A stretch of 12,595 nt of DNA from Deltaproteobacteria bacterium (GCA_023250495.1 JAHFAP010000069.1:1-12595); one strand, 5' to 3'; shown: positions 1 through 6,246, counted from the stretch's first letter. Notes: a model not told the origin generated them from the sequence alone. A program made the numbers and translations.

Positions 1-10
1 AGAGCGAAAG

Positions 11-376
11 ATGTTGGACAATCAGAGAGAGATCGGACGTAAAAGGCGGCAGCAGCGGGTGCGCAAGCAGATTTTGGGGACCGATCTGCGGCCCCGGGTC
101 TGCGTTTATCGCAGCCTCAAGCACATCTACGCCCAGGTCATCTCTGATGAGCAGGGTATTACCCTGGCCTCGGTCTCGACCTTGTCTCCGACGCTGAAAG
201 GGAAGCTCAAGAAGACGAAGGGAGTGGAGGCGGCGAAACAGGTGGGACAATTGCTCGCACAGGTGTGCAAGGAAAAGCATATTTCCCGTGTGGTGTTTGA
301 CCGCAACGGGTTTCTCTATCATGGACGGGTGAAAGCTTTGGCCGAGGCCCTGCGGGAGGCCGGCTTAATTCTTTAG
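11..376 (+). CDS. rplR: 50S ribosomal protein L18
   Basis: This gene encodes L18, which binds 5S rRNA and helps place it in the central protuberance of the large subunit. The product is 121 residues, normal for bacterial L18. It has a basic N-terminus rich in Arg and Lys (residues 8-19), then the conserved core beginning with RPRVCVYRS and the C-terminal segment with VFDRNGFLYHGRVKALAEALREAGL. The ATG at 11 is preceded by only a weak purine-rich stretch (GAAAG), and the window starts 10 nt upstream, so the expected preceding gene rplF cannot be seen. The gene opens the visible part of the spc operon and is followed by rpsE after an 80-nt gap filled by a repeat hairpin. The last base of its TAG stop already belongs to the first GTGAG word of that array. 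Confidence 0.97.
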   Translation: MLDNQREIGRKRRQQRVRKQILGTDLRPRVCVYRSLKHIYAQVISDEQGITLASVSTLSPTLKGKLKKTKGVEAAKQVGQLLAQVCKEKHISRVVFDRNGFLYHGRVKALAEALREAGLIL

Positions 377-447
377 TGAGGGGTGAGACAGTGAGGAGTG
401 AGCAGTTAGGAAGGCGGTGGAGGGTCTGCTGACTGCTCACGGCTCAC
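376..447 (+). repeat. Mirrored 7-nt repeat array between rplR and rpsE
   Basis: The left arm carries GTGAG words at 376, 383, 391 and 398 and a degenerate GTTAG at 405, spaced 7, 8, 7 and 7 nt. The right arm carries CTGAC at 429 and CTCAC at 436 and 443, spaced 7 nt. Positions 391-406 can pair with 432-447 (14 of 16 Watson-Crick pairs), leaving a 25-nt loop. The array fills most of the 80-nt gap and ends 9 nt before the rpsE ATG. The layout is read directly from the sequence; any role in mRNA folding is inference. Confidence 0.8.
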
Positions 448-456
448 TTTTGCTTA

Positions 457-960
457 ATGAAGATGGAACGGATTGATCCTCAAGGCCTGGAATTAAAAGA
501 GAAGGTCGTTCACATCAGCCGCGTGGCCAAAGTGGTCAAGGGCGGGCGACGCTTTAGCTTTAATGCCCTCGTGGTTGTGGGGGACAGCAAGTCCCTCGTG
601 GGCTATGGCTTGGGCAAGGCCAAAGAGGTGCCTGAGGCGATTCGGAAGGGATTGGAACAGGCGAAGAAGAGTCTGATTAGAATCCCGATCATCGAGGGGA
701 CCATTCCCTTCGAGGTGACCGGTCGCTTTGGCGCCGGTTACGTGGTATTGAAACCCGCCTCTGACGGGACAGGGGTGATCGCCGGCGGCGGAGTGCGCGC
801 CGTGGTGGAGGCGGCTGGGATCCACAACGTTCTCACCAAGTGCATTGGCTCGAGCAATCCGCACAACAGCGTTAAGGCCACTTTTGAAGCGTTAAAAGAT
901 CTCGAGCTGCCGGAGGAGGTAGCTGCCCGAAGAGGCAAGCCCCTCCAGGAGATCCGCTGA
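457..960 (+). CDS. rpsE: 30S ribosomal protein S5
   Basis: This gene encodes S5, a small-subunit protein near the decoding centre and mRNA entry site that contributes to translational accuracy. The product is 167 residues, typical for the family. The N-terminal RNA-binding S5 domain contains VVHISRVAKVVKGGRRFSF and GYGLGKAKEVPEAIRKG. The C-terminal domain holds GAGYVVLKPASDGTGVIAGG and the conserved GSSNPHN segment. The start could be ATG 457 or the in-frame ATG 463; neither has a recognisable Shine-Dalgarno sequence, because the upstream space is taken by the right arm of the repeat hairpin. The gene is followed after only 5 nt by rplO, so rpmD, normally found here, is absent. Confidence 0.97.
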   Translation: MKMERIDPQGLELKEKVVHISRVAKVVKGGRRFSFNALVVVGDSKSLVGYGLGKAKEVPEAIRKGLEQAKKSLIRIPIIEGTIPFEVTGRFGAGYVVLKPASDGTGVIAGGGVRAVVEAAGIHNVLTKCIGSSNPHNSVKATFEALKDLELPEEVAARRGKPLQEIR

Positions 961-965
961 AGACT

Positions 966-1418
966 ATGGACTTGAGCATTTTAAAACCGGCGCCCGGCTC
1001 CAGGAAAAAACGGAAACGAGTGGGGCGGGGGGATGGCTCGGGGCATGGGAAGACCTCTTGCCGGGGCCACAAAGGACAGGGGGCTCGCGCGGGTGGCGGG
1101 ACGCGGCCGGGTTTTGAAGGCGGCCAGATGCCGCTCAAGCGTCGCGTGCCGAAGCGCGGCTTTCATAATCCATTCCGACAAAGCCCGGTGGTGGTTAATC
1201 TAGGACAGTTGGAAGTCTTCGACTCCGGCAGCGAGGTGACGCCCGAGCTTTTGCTGGAGCGCGGGCTGATTCGGCGCAGAGGCGAGCCAGTTAAAGTCTT
1301 GGCCGATGGCTCGTTGAGCAAGCCCTTAACTGTGAAGGCGCATGCCTTTTCTTCCAAGGCGAAGGAGAAACTTGAAGCCTTGGGGGGCAAGGCGGAATTG
1401 ATCGTAGTCCATGCTTGA
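966..1418 (+). CDS. rplO: 50S ribosomal protein L15
   Basis: This gene encodes L15, a late-assembling large-subunit protein with a long basic Gly/Arg-rich extension that penetrates 23S rRNA. The product is 150 residues, a normal length. The N-terminal third has the L15 signature (RKKRKRVGRGDGSGHGKTS, then RGHKGQGAR and RPGFEGGQMPLKRRVPKRGF). The globular C-terminal half ends in GGKAELIVVHA. An AGGAG at 947-951 lies 14 nt before the ATG, rather far, so reinitiation after rpsE is plausible. The 3' end overlaps the start of secY by 8 nt, implying translational coupling. Confidence 0.97.
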   Translation: MDLSILKPAPGSRKKRKRVGRGDGSGHGKTSCRGHKGQGARAGGGTRPGFEGGQMPLKRRVPKRGFHNPFRQSPVVVNLGQLEVFDSGSEVTPELLLERGLIRRRGEPVKVLADGSLSKPLTVKAHAFSSKAKEKLEALGGKAELIVVHA

Positions 1419-2721
1419 AGGTTTTCAAAACGCGACCAAGATTCCCGAGCTCAGGCGCAGGCTGCTATTTACGCTGGCCATGCTCGCCGTCTACCGCGTG
1501 GGGGTTCACATCCCGACTCCTGGAATCGATCGCGTGGCCCTGGCGTCATTTTTTGACCGGGTTAAGGACACCATCTTTGGCCTGTTTAACCTTTTCTCCG
1601 GCGGCGCCCTGGAGCAGTTCTCGGTCTTTTCTTTGGGGATCATGCCCTACATCAGCGCCTCTATCATATTGCAGCTCCTCACGGTGGTGTTTCCCTACCT
1701 GGAGCGGCTGTCCAAGGAGGGTGAGGTCGGCCGCAGGAAGATCACTCAATATACACGCTACGGCACTATCGTCCTCTCTATCATCCAGGGTCTGATGATT
1801 GCCGCCGGGATGGAAGGAACGCGTGGCGGCGGGGGCGAGGCCATCGTGCTCGAGCCCGGTTGGCGGTTCCGCTTGATGACCGTCGTTACGCTGACTTCGG
1901 GCACAGCCTTCATCATGTGGTTGGGAGAGCAGATCACGGAACGAGGCATAGGCAACGGAATTTCATTGATCATTTTTGCCGGGATCGTGGCCCGTCTGCC
2001 TTCCGCGGTCACCTCCACCTATCAGTTCGTTCAAGAGGGGGAATTGGGAGTGTTGGTGATTCTTTTGGTGGCGGTGATCGTGGTGACCGTTGTCGGCCTG
2101 GTGATATTCATGGAGCGGGGTCAGAGGAGGATCCCGGTCCAGTATGCCAAGAGAGTGGTGGGCCGCAAGATGTATGGCGGGCAGACGTCCCATCTTCCAC
2201 TTAAAATCAACACCTCAGGCGTGATTCCGCCAATCTTCGCCTCCTCGATTCTCATCTTTCCGGCGACTGTGGCTCAGTTTGTGCAGCAGCCGTGGGCCCA
2301 GGCAGCGGCCGGTTATCTAGCCCCGGGGCAGTGGTTGCATGACGTCCTTTACGTCGGGTTCATCATCTTCTTCTGCTACTTTTACACGGCAGTGGTGTTC
2401 AATCCCGTGGATGTGGCGGAGAACATGAAGAAGTTCGGAGGGTATATCCCTGGGATCAGGCCGGGACAAAAGACCGCAGAGTTTATCGATCGGGTGCTCT
2501 CAAGGGTTACCTTGGGCGGCGCGATCTATATATCGGCGGTTGCGCTTCTGCCGACGATGCTGATCAGCCAATTTAACGTGCCTTTCTTCTTCGGCGGGAC
2601 GGCGCTGCTGATTGTCGTGGGGGTGGCCCTGGACACTGTGGCCCAAGTTGAGACCCATATGATTACCCGGAACTATGAGGGATTCATGAAGCGGGGTCGC
2701 CTGAGAGGGAGAAGAGGTTAG
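1411..2721 (+). CDS. secY: Protein translocase subunit SecY
   Basis: SecY is the central channel of the SecYEG translocon in the inner membrane, which exports or inserts unfolded polypeptides with SecA or the ribosome. The product is 436 residues, the usual length, with about ten hydrophobic segments. Conserved pieces include an N-terminus leading into the first membrane span (RRRLLFTLAMLAVYRVGVHI), MPYISASIILQLLTVVFPYL, the ERGIGNGISLIIFAGIVAR region, the cytosolic loop MYGGQTSHLPLKINTSGVIP, and the late loop NPVDVAENMKKFGGYIPGIRPG. The ATG lies inside the end of rplO, and no separate ribosome binding site is evident, so coupling to rplO is likely. The gene is followed by adk after 9 nt. Its position in the spc operon is canonical. 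Confidence 0.98.
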   Translation: MLEGFQNATKIPELRRRLLFTLAMLAVYRVGVHIPTPGIDRVALASFFDRVKDTIFGLFNLFSGGALEQFSVFSLGIMPYISASIILQLLTVVFPYLERLSKEGEVGRRKITQYTRYGTIVLSIIQGLMIAAGMEGTRGGGGEAIVLEPGWRFRLMTVVTLTSGTAFIMWLGEQITERGIGNGISLIIFAGIVARLPSAVTSTYQFVQEGELGVLVILLVAVIVVTVVGLVIFMERGQRRIPVQYAKRVVGRKMYGGQTSHLPLKINTSGVIPPIFASSILIFPATVAQFVQQPWAQAAAGYLAPGQWLHDVLYVGFIIFFCYFYTAVVFNPVDVAENMKKFGGYIPGIRPGQKTAEFIDRVLSRVTLGGAIYISAVALLPTMLISQFNVPFFFGGTALLIVVGVALDTVAQVETHMITRNYEGFMKRGRLRGRRG

Positions 2722-2730
2722 GATTGACCG

Positions 2731-3393
2731 GTGGGCGTGCTGCGCGTGGTTTTTTTAGGTCCTCCGGGGGCCGGGAAAGGGACTCAGGCGAAGTTTCTAG
2801 AGCAGAAGTTTGGAGCGTGTCTGGTGGGGACTGGAGAGATATTGAGAAAAGCGGTGCGGGAACGCTCCCCGCTCGGGAGAAAGGCGGTGCAGTACCTTGA
2901 TCGAGGAGATTTGGTCCCCGATCATGTCATGGTGAAGCTCGTTGCCGAGCGCTTGCGCGCACGGGATTGCCAGAGCGGCTTTATTCTGGACGGATTTCCC
3001 AGGACTATAGCCCAGGCAGATGGCTTGGAACCGATGCTCAAAGATATCGGCCTTGCGCTGGACTCGGCGCTCTGCATCCAGGCTCCCAACGAGGTGATCA
3101 TTCAGCGCTTGTCCGGGCGGCGCACGTGCAAGGTATGCGGCAGCCTTTACCATGTGGTCTTTGATCCTCTGGCGCGCGCAGGAAAGTGTGATCGATGCGG
3201 CGGGGAGCTCTATCAGCGGGAAGACGATCGTGAAGAAATGATCGCCGCGCGGCTTCGCGTCTACGAAAGCCAAACCGCTCCGCTTAAGGAGTATTACTGC
3301 AGGCGGGGCCTGCTGAAAGAGATCGATGGGGTGGGGAACGTGGAGGAGGTCCGCAATCGAGTGTTCCGAGCACTGGGAGCGGTTGCGACATGA
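2731..3393 (+). CDS. adk: Adenylate kinase, zinc-LID type
   Basis: Adenylate kinase interconverts ATP + AMP and 2 ADP in the cytoplasm. The product is 220 residues, matching the long form with a LID domain. The P-loop GPPGAGKGT is at residues 10-18. DGFPRT, part of the nucleotide-binding core, is present. The LID carries a four-cysteine zinc site, CKVCG followed by CDRCGG. The AMP-binding motif usually reading STGD is here GTGE (in CLVGTGEILR); the key Thr and Arg are kept. The start is GTG 2731, supported by AGGA at 2720-2723, seven nt upstream and overlapping the secY stop; an in-frame GTG at 2737 is a weaker alternative. The stop overlaps the map start by 4 nt (ATGA). Confidence 0.97.
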   Translation: MGVLRVVFLGPPGAGKGTQAKFLEQKFGACLVGTGEILRKAVRERSPLGRKAVQYLDRGDLVPDHVMVKLVAERLRARDCQSGFILDGFPRTIAQADGLEPMLKDIGLALDSALCIQAPNEVIIQRLSGRRTCKVCGSLYHVVFDPLARAGKCDRCGGELYQREDDREEMIAARLRVYESQTAPLKEYYCRRGLLKEIDGVGNVEEVRNRVFRALGAVAT

Positions 3394-4148
3394 TCACCCT
3401 CAAGTCCGCGCGTGAAATCGAGGTGCTGAGGCGCGCGAACGTGATCGTAGCTGAGATTCTTGACGAGCTAAAAGAGAAAGTCGCCCCTGGAGTCACGACA
3501 TTGGAACTGGATTCGCTGGCCGAAGAGCTGACTCATAAAAAAAAGGCCACGCCGGCATTCAAGGGGTACAAGATGGCCGGCAGAGTCTATCCCAGGTCCC
3601 TGTGCGTCTCGGTTAATGAAGAGATCGTCCACGGCATTCCGTCGGATCGGATGTTGAAAGAGGGCGATATCGTGGGGCTTGATTTCGGCGTGATCTATGA
3701 AGGATTCTACGGAGATTCCGCGGTTACCGTCGGGGTCGGCAAGCCCAGTGAGGCGGCGGAGCGTTTGATGCGGGTCACCGAAGAGGCGCTGTATCGTGGG
3801 ATCGAGCAGCTGCAGGACGGGAAAAGACTCGGCGATCTTTCGTCGGCGATTCAGAAGACGGTTGAAAGCGCCGGGTTCTCAGTGGTCCGGGCGTTTGTGG
3901 GTCACGGCATTGGCAAGCAGCTCCATGAGGACCCGCCGATCCCAAACTATGGCGAGCCGGAGCGAGGAATTCGCCTCAAGGAGGGGATGGTTTTGGCCAT
4001 AGAGCCGATGGTCAACGCGGGGAGCTGGGAAGTTCAGATTAAAGAGGATGGGTGGACGGCGGTAACGAGCGATGGCAGCCTCTCAGCCCATTTTGAGCAT
4101 TCTGTGGCGATTACCCAAAATGGTCCGTATATTTTAAGTAAAATCTAG
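3390..4148 (+). CDS. map: Methionine aminopeptidase, type I
   Basis: This enzyme removes the initiator methionine from nascent proteins in the cytoplasm. The product is 252 residues, a compact type I enzyme without the N-terminal zinc-finger extension. All five expected metal ligands are visible: D98 (GLDFG), D109 (GDSAVT), H172 (GHGIG), E205 (AIEP) and E236 (HFEHS). The substrate-contacting histidines H81 (VHGIPS) and H179 (LHEDP) are also present, so it should be active. The ATG overlaps the adk stop in an ATGA junction, and GGGAG at 3375-3379 lies ten nt upstream. It is followed by a 63-nt gap with a repeat hairpin before infA. Confidence 0.97.
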   Translation: MITLKSAREIEVLRRANVIVAEILDELKEKVAPGVTTLELDSLAEELTHKKKATPAFKGYKMAGRVYPRSLCVSVNEEIVHGIPSDRMLKEGDIVGLDFGVIYEGFYGDSAVTVGVGKPSEAAERLMRVTEEALYRGIEQLQDGKRLGDLSSAIQKTVESAGFSVVRAFVGHGIGKQLHEDPPIPNYGEPERGIRLKEGMVLAIEPMVNAGSWEVQIKEDGWTAVTSDGSLSAHFEHSVAITQNGPYILSKI

Positions 4149-4155
4149 GGAGAAG

Positions 4156-4197
4156 GCGTGAGGCGTGAGGAAGAAAAACTGTTGCCTTTCGCCTCTT
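4156..4197 (+). repeat. Mirrored 7-nt repeat array between map and infA
   Basis: The left arm has two perfect GCGTGAG units (4156-4162 and 4163-4169), preceded by a degenerate GGAGAAG directly after the map stop. The right arm has GCCTTTC and GCCTCTT (4184-4190 and 4191-4197). Positions 4160-4170 pair with 4185-4195 through nine Watson-Crick pairs and one G-U pair in eleven, with a 14-nt loop. It is the shortest of the five mirrored arrays. No clear ribosome binding site remains between the right arm and the infA ATG. Confidence 0.65.
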
Positions 4198-4211
4198 GAA
4201 TCTGATTCCTT

Positions 4212-4430
4212 ATGCCTAAAGAGGACGCCATTGAGGTAACCGGCACTGTGTTGGAAACTCTCCCCAACGCCATGTTCCGCGTGGGGCTGGACAACGGTCA
4301 CAAGGTGTTGGCCCATATCTCAGGAAAGATGCGAATGCATTACATCAAAATCCTCCCGGGTGACAAAGTCCGCATAGAGCTCTCCCCGTACGACTTGGGC
4401 CGAGGGAGGATCACCTACCGGGAAAGGTAG
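4212..4430 (+). CDS. infA: Translation initiation factor IF-1
   Basis: IF-1 binds the 30S A site during initiation and works with IF-2 and IF-3. The product is 72 residues, the standard length, and is a single OB-fold domain. Recognisable segments are MPKEDAIEVTGTVLETLPNA, FRVGLDNGHKVLAHISGKMR and the C-terminal LSPYDLGRGRITYRER. The family is nearly invariant, so identification is firm. The ATG at 4212 has no Shine-Dalgarno sequence in the preceding 15 nt (TTGAATCTGATTCCTT). The gene sits between map and rpmJ as in many bacteria, and rpmJ follows after 15 nt. Confidence 0.97.
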   Translation: MPKEDAIEVTGTVLETLPNAMFRVGLDNGHKVLAHISGKMRMHYIKILPGDKVRIELSPYDLGRGRITYRER

Positions 4431-4445
4431 GAGCAGGTGAGACAG

Positions 4446-4559
4446 ATGAAGGTTAGAGCATCGGTCAAAAAGATCTGCAATAAGTGCAAAGTGATACGGC
4501 GCAAGGGAGTTGTGCGCGTAGTTTGCGTGAACACCAGGCACAAACAAAGACAAGGTTAA
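4446..4559 (+). CDS. rpmJ: 50S ribosomal protein L36, zinc-binding form
   Basis: L36 is the smallest bacterial ribosomal protein and is located in the large subunit, where it contacts 23S rRNA. The product is 37 residues, starting MKVRASVKKICNKCKV and ending RHKQRQG. The zinc ligands C11, C14, C27 and H32 are all present, so this is the C+ form. AGGTGA at 4435-4440 lies five nt before the ATG, a good ribosome binding site. The last codons and stop (GGTTAAA) match the unit of the 8-nt array that follows. The infA-rpmJ-rpsM order is conserved in many bacteria. Confidence 0.96.
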   Translation: MKVRASVKKICNKCKVIRRKGVVRVVCVNTRHKQRQG

Positions 4560-4592
4560 AGGGATAGAGGGTTTAAGGGTTAAAGGGTAAAG
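4554..4592 (+). repeat. 8-nt G-rich repeat array between rpmJ and rpsM
   Basis: GGG words occur at 4561, 4569, 4577 and 4585, an exact 8-nt period, giving GGGATAGA, GGGTTTAA, GGGTTAAA and GGGTAAAG. A truncated unit, GGTTAAA, overlaps the end of rpmJ at 4554-4560. There is no complementary arm, unlike the other junctions. The last unit places AAGGGT at 4583-4588, about six nt before the rpsM ATG, where it may act as a weak ribosome binding site. Confidence 0.75.
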
Positions 4593-4594
4593 AG

Positions 4595-4978
4595 ATGGCA
4601 AGAATAGCCGGAGTGGATTTGCCCAAGAACAAACGGATGGAGATTGCGCTCACCTATATTTTCGGCATCGGGAGGAGCGCTTCGAGGAAGATTCTCCAGA
4701 CGGCCGGGGTTTCCTTTGATACCAAAAGCGACAACCTGAGCGACGATGAGGTGGTCAAAATCCGTCAGATCATAGATCAGGACCACAAGGTGGAGGGTGA
4801 TCTCAGGCGCGATGTGGCGATGAACATCAAGCGCCATATCGATGTGGGATCCTACTGCGGGCTTCGGCACCGTAAAGGTTTGCCTGTGCGGGGACAGCGG
4901 ACCCATACCAATGCGCGCACGCGCAAAGGGCCCCGCAAGACGGTGGCAGGGAAGAAGACGGCGCCGTCGAAGGGATAG
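4595..4978 (+). CDS. rpsM: 30S ribosomal protein S13
   Basis: S13 lies in the head of the small subunit, contacts the P-site tRNA through its basic tail and forms bridges with the 50S subunit. The product is 127 residues, slightly longer than average. It starts MARIAGVDLPKNKRMEIALT and contains the helix-hairpin-helix-like YIFGIGRSASRKIL. The signature GSYCGLRHRKGLPVRGQRTH is followed by NARTRKGPRKTVAGKK and a short basic tail. The gene begins the alpha-operon portion. Its leader is only the 35-nt G-rich array, leaving little room for an S4-binding pseudoknot of the E. coli type. Confidence 0.97.
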   Translation: MARIAGVDLPKNKRMEIALTYIFGIGRSASRKILQTAGVSFDTKSDNLSDDEVVKIRQIIDQDHKVEGDLRRDVAMNIKRHIDVGSYCGLRHRKGLPVRGQRTHTNARTRKGPRKTVAGKKTAPSKG

Positions 4979-4986
4979 GAAAGCGC

Positions 4987-5066
4987 TCAGCATTCAGCTA
5001 TCAGCGGTCAGCTAAAACTATTAAAACAAAGAGAGCCGAAGCTGAGTGCTGACGGCTGACAGCTTT
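4987..5066 (+). repeat. Mirrored 7-nt repeat array between rpsM and rpsK
   Basis: The left arm has TCAGC at 4987, 4994, 5001 and 5008, exactly 7 nt apart. The right arm has GCTGA at 5041, 5048 and 5055 and a degenerate GCTTT at 5062, again 7 nt apart. The best stem pairs 4998-5012 with 5048-5062, 13 of 15 Watson-Crick, with a 35-nt loop; because the words are periodic, shifted pairings are also possible. An AGGAG ribosome binding site for rpsK survives just outside the right arm (5068-5072). Confidence 0.82.
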
Positions 5067-5067
5067 T

Positions 5068-5072
5068 AGGAG
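5068..5072 (+). promoter_or_regulatory. Ribosome binding site of rpsK
   Basis: AGGAG lies seven nt before the ATG at 5080 and directly downstream of the repeat hairpin. It supports the start that includes the unusual N-terminal extension of S11. Confidence 0.75.
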
Positions 5073-5079
5073 ACAAAAA

Positions 5080-5526
5080 ATGGCGAAGGACGATCAGGTA
5101 GCTGAAGAGAAAAAGGCCGAGGCGCGCCCGGAGGAGAAGGCAGCGGAGAAGGCGGCGCGGAAGAAGAAGGGGAGAAAGAACATCTCCGAGGGCGTCGTGC
5201 ACATTCACTCGACCTTTAACAACACGATTGTCACGATCACTGACTATCAGGGCAATGTGATTTCCTGGTCCAGCGCAGGAACCATGGGGTTCAAAGGGTC
5301 ACGTAAGGGGACCCCTTTTGCGGCTCAGCAGGCAGCCGACAACGCGGCTAAAAAGGCGGCGGATCACGGGGTGCGCAGCGTTCAGGTCTTTGTTCGCGGT
5401 CCCGGCGCGGGAAGGGAGTCGGCGCTGAGATCGCTGCAGGCAGCGGGAATCCATATCAGCTTGATCAAGGATGTCACTCCTATCCCGCACAACGGCTGTC
5501 GTCCGCCGAAGCGGAGGAGAGTGTAA
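5080..5526 (+). CDS. rpsK: 30S ribosomal protein S11 with N-terminal extension
   Basis: S11 is on the platform of the small subunit, near the mRNA exit and the 3' end of 16S rRNA. The product is 148 residues against about 128-130 usually. The core starts near residue 30 with GRKNISEGVVHIHSTFNNT and ends with DVTPIPHNGCRPPKRRRV; GFKGSRKGTPFAAQ and GPGAGRESALR are conserved. The extra 20 or so N-terminal residues are a charged Lys/Glu/Ala segment (about residues 5-30) likely to be disordered or helical. The ATG at 5080 is supported by AGGAG seven nt upstream, so the extension appears real. There is no later in-frame ATG before the conserved core. Confidence 0.97.
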   Translation: MAKDDQVAEEKKAEARPEEKAAEKAARKKKGRKNISEGVVHIHSTFNNTIVTITDYQGNVISWSSAGTMGFKGSRKGTPFAAQQAADNAAKKAADHGVRSVQVFVRGPGAGRESALRSLQAAGIHISLIKDVTPIPHNGCRPPKRRRV

Positions 5527-5534
5527 TGATAAAA

Positions 5535-5598
5535 ATCGAAGATAGAAGATCGAGAATAGAAGATTGCGCGATCCTCAATCCTCCATTCTCAGTCCTCA
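5535..5598 (+). repeat. Mirrored 7-nt repeat array between rpsK and rpsD
   Basis: The left units are ATCGAAG, ATAGAAG, ATCGAGA and ATAGAAG, starting at 5535, 5542, 5549 and 5556. The right units are ATCCTCA, ATCCTCC, ATTCTCA and GTCCTCA, starting at 5571, 5578, 5585 and 5592. The centre is ATTGCGCG (5563-5570). Positions 5548-5565 pair with 5577-5594 through 14 Watson-Crick and one G-U pair in 18, with an 11-nt loop. This is the most regular array of the set and ends about 20 nt before the rpsD GTG. Confidence 0.85.
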
Positions 5599-5604
5599 AC
5601 GAAC

Positions 5605-5610
5605 GGAGAG
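5605..5610 (+). promoter_or_regulatory. Ribosome binding site of rpsD
   Basis: GGAGAG lies nine nt before the GTG at 5620 and supports this non-ATG start, which yields the conserved S4 N-terminus MARYSG. Confidence 0.7.
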
Positions 5611-5619
5611 CGTAAGACA

Positions 5620-6246
5620 GTGGCTAGGTATTCTGGATCCGTGTGCCGGCTTTGTCGGCGTGAGAACTTGAAGCTCTTCCTAAAGGGAGAGCGCTGCTAT
5701 ACGGACAAGTGCGCGATTGAGCGCCGGAACTACCCGCCCGGCCAGCATGGGCAGGCAAGGCCGAAGTTTTCCGAGTACAGCATTCAGTTGCGGGAGAAGC
5801 AGAAGGTCAAGCGGATGTACGGCCTTTTTGAGAAACAGTTCCGCCGCACCTTCGAGCTGGCAGAGCGCGTTAAGGGGATTACCGGCGAGGCGCTCCTGGT
5901 CCTGCTGGAAAGACGTCTGGATAATGCGACTTACAGACTCGGTTTTGCCAGCTCTAGGGCCGACGGGCGCATGCTCGTGCGGCACGGGCACATCGTCGTC
6001 AATGGGAAGCGGGTGAATATCCCCTCGTACCTTGTCCGTGCTGGAGACGTGGTGGCCGTGGCGGAGCACAGCCGTCAGATAGAGCGGGTGCTGGCGGCCA
6101 TGGAGGGCGCTCAGAGGCGGGGCGTGCCGGACTGGGTTGAAGTGGACCGCGAGAGTGTTAGCGGGAAGATCAAGTATCTGCCTACGAGAAGCGACATCAC
6201 GGCGCCAATCAACGAGAAGCTGGTCGTGGAGTTGTATTCGAAGTAA
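5620..6246 (+). CDS. rpsD: 30S ribosomal protein S4, zinc-binding form
   Basis: S4 is a primary 16S rRNA-binding protein that nucleates assembly of the 30S body; in several bacteria it also represses its own mRNA. The product is 208 residues, typical. The N-terminal zinc motif is complete, with C9, C12, C26 and C31, followed by AIERRNYPPGQHGQ. The C-terminal half contains the S4 RNA-binding domain (LERRLDNATYRLGFASSRADG, then VRHGHIVVNGKRVNIPS). The GTG start is backed by GGAGAG and gives the invariant start of the family. A repeat hairpin precedes it; rpoA follows after 25 nt, as in alpha operons. Confidence 0.98.
   Translation: MARYSGSVCRLCRRENLKLFLKGERCYTDKCAIERRNYPPGQHGQARPKFSEYSIQLREKQKVKRMYGLFEKQFRRTFELAERVKGITGEALLVLLERRLDNATYRLGFASSRADGRMLVRHGHIVVNGKRVNIPSYLVRAGDVVAVAEHSRQIERVLAAMEGAQRRGVPDWVEVDRESVSGKIKYLPTRSDITAPINEKLVVELYSK

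Noticed and set aside
961..965. Hidden or very short rpmD between rpsE and rplO
   Set aside because: Only 5 nt separate the genes, and no L30-like frame overlaps either one.
2797..3273. Minus-strand open frame opposite adk
   Set aside because: It is antisense to the conserved adk frame, with no domain and no plausible ribosome binding site.
5013..5047. Riboswitch or small RNA within the rpsM-rpsK gap
   Set aside because: The segment is the loop and flanks of a simple 7-nt mirrored array, and no known riboswitch motif was recognised.
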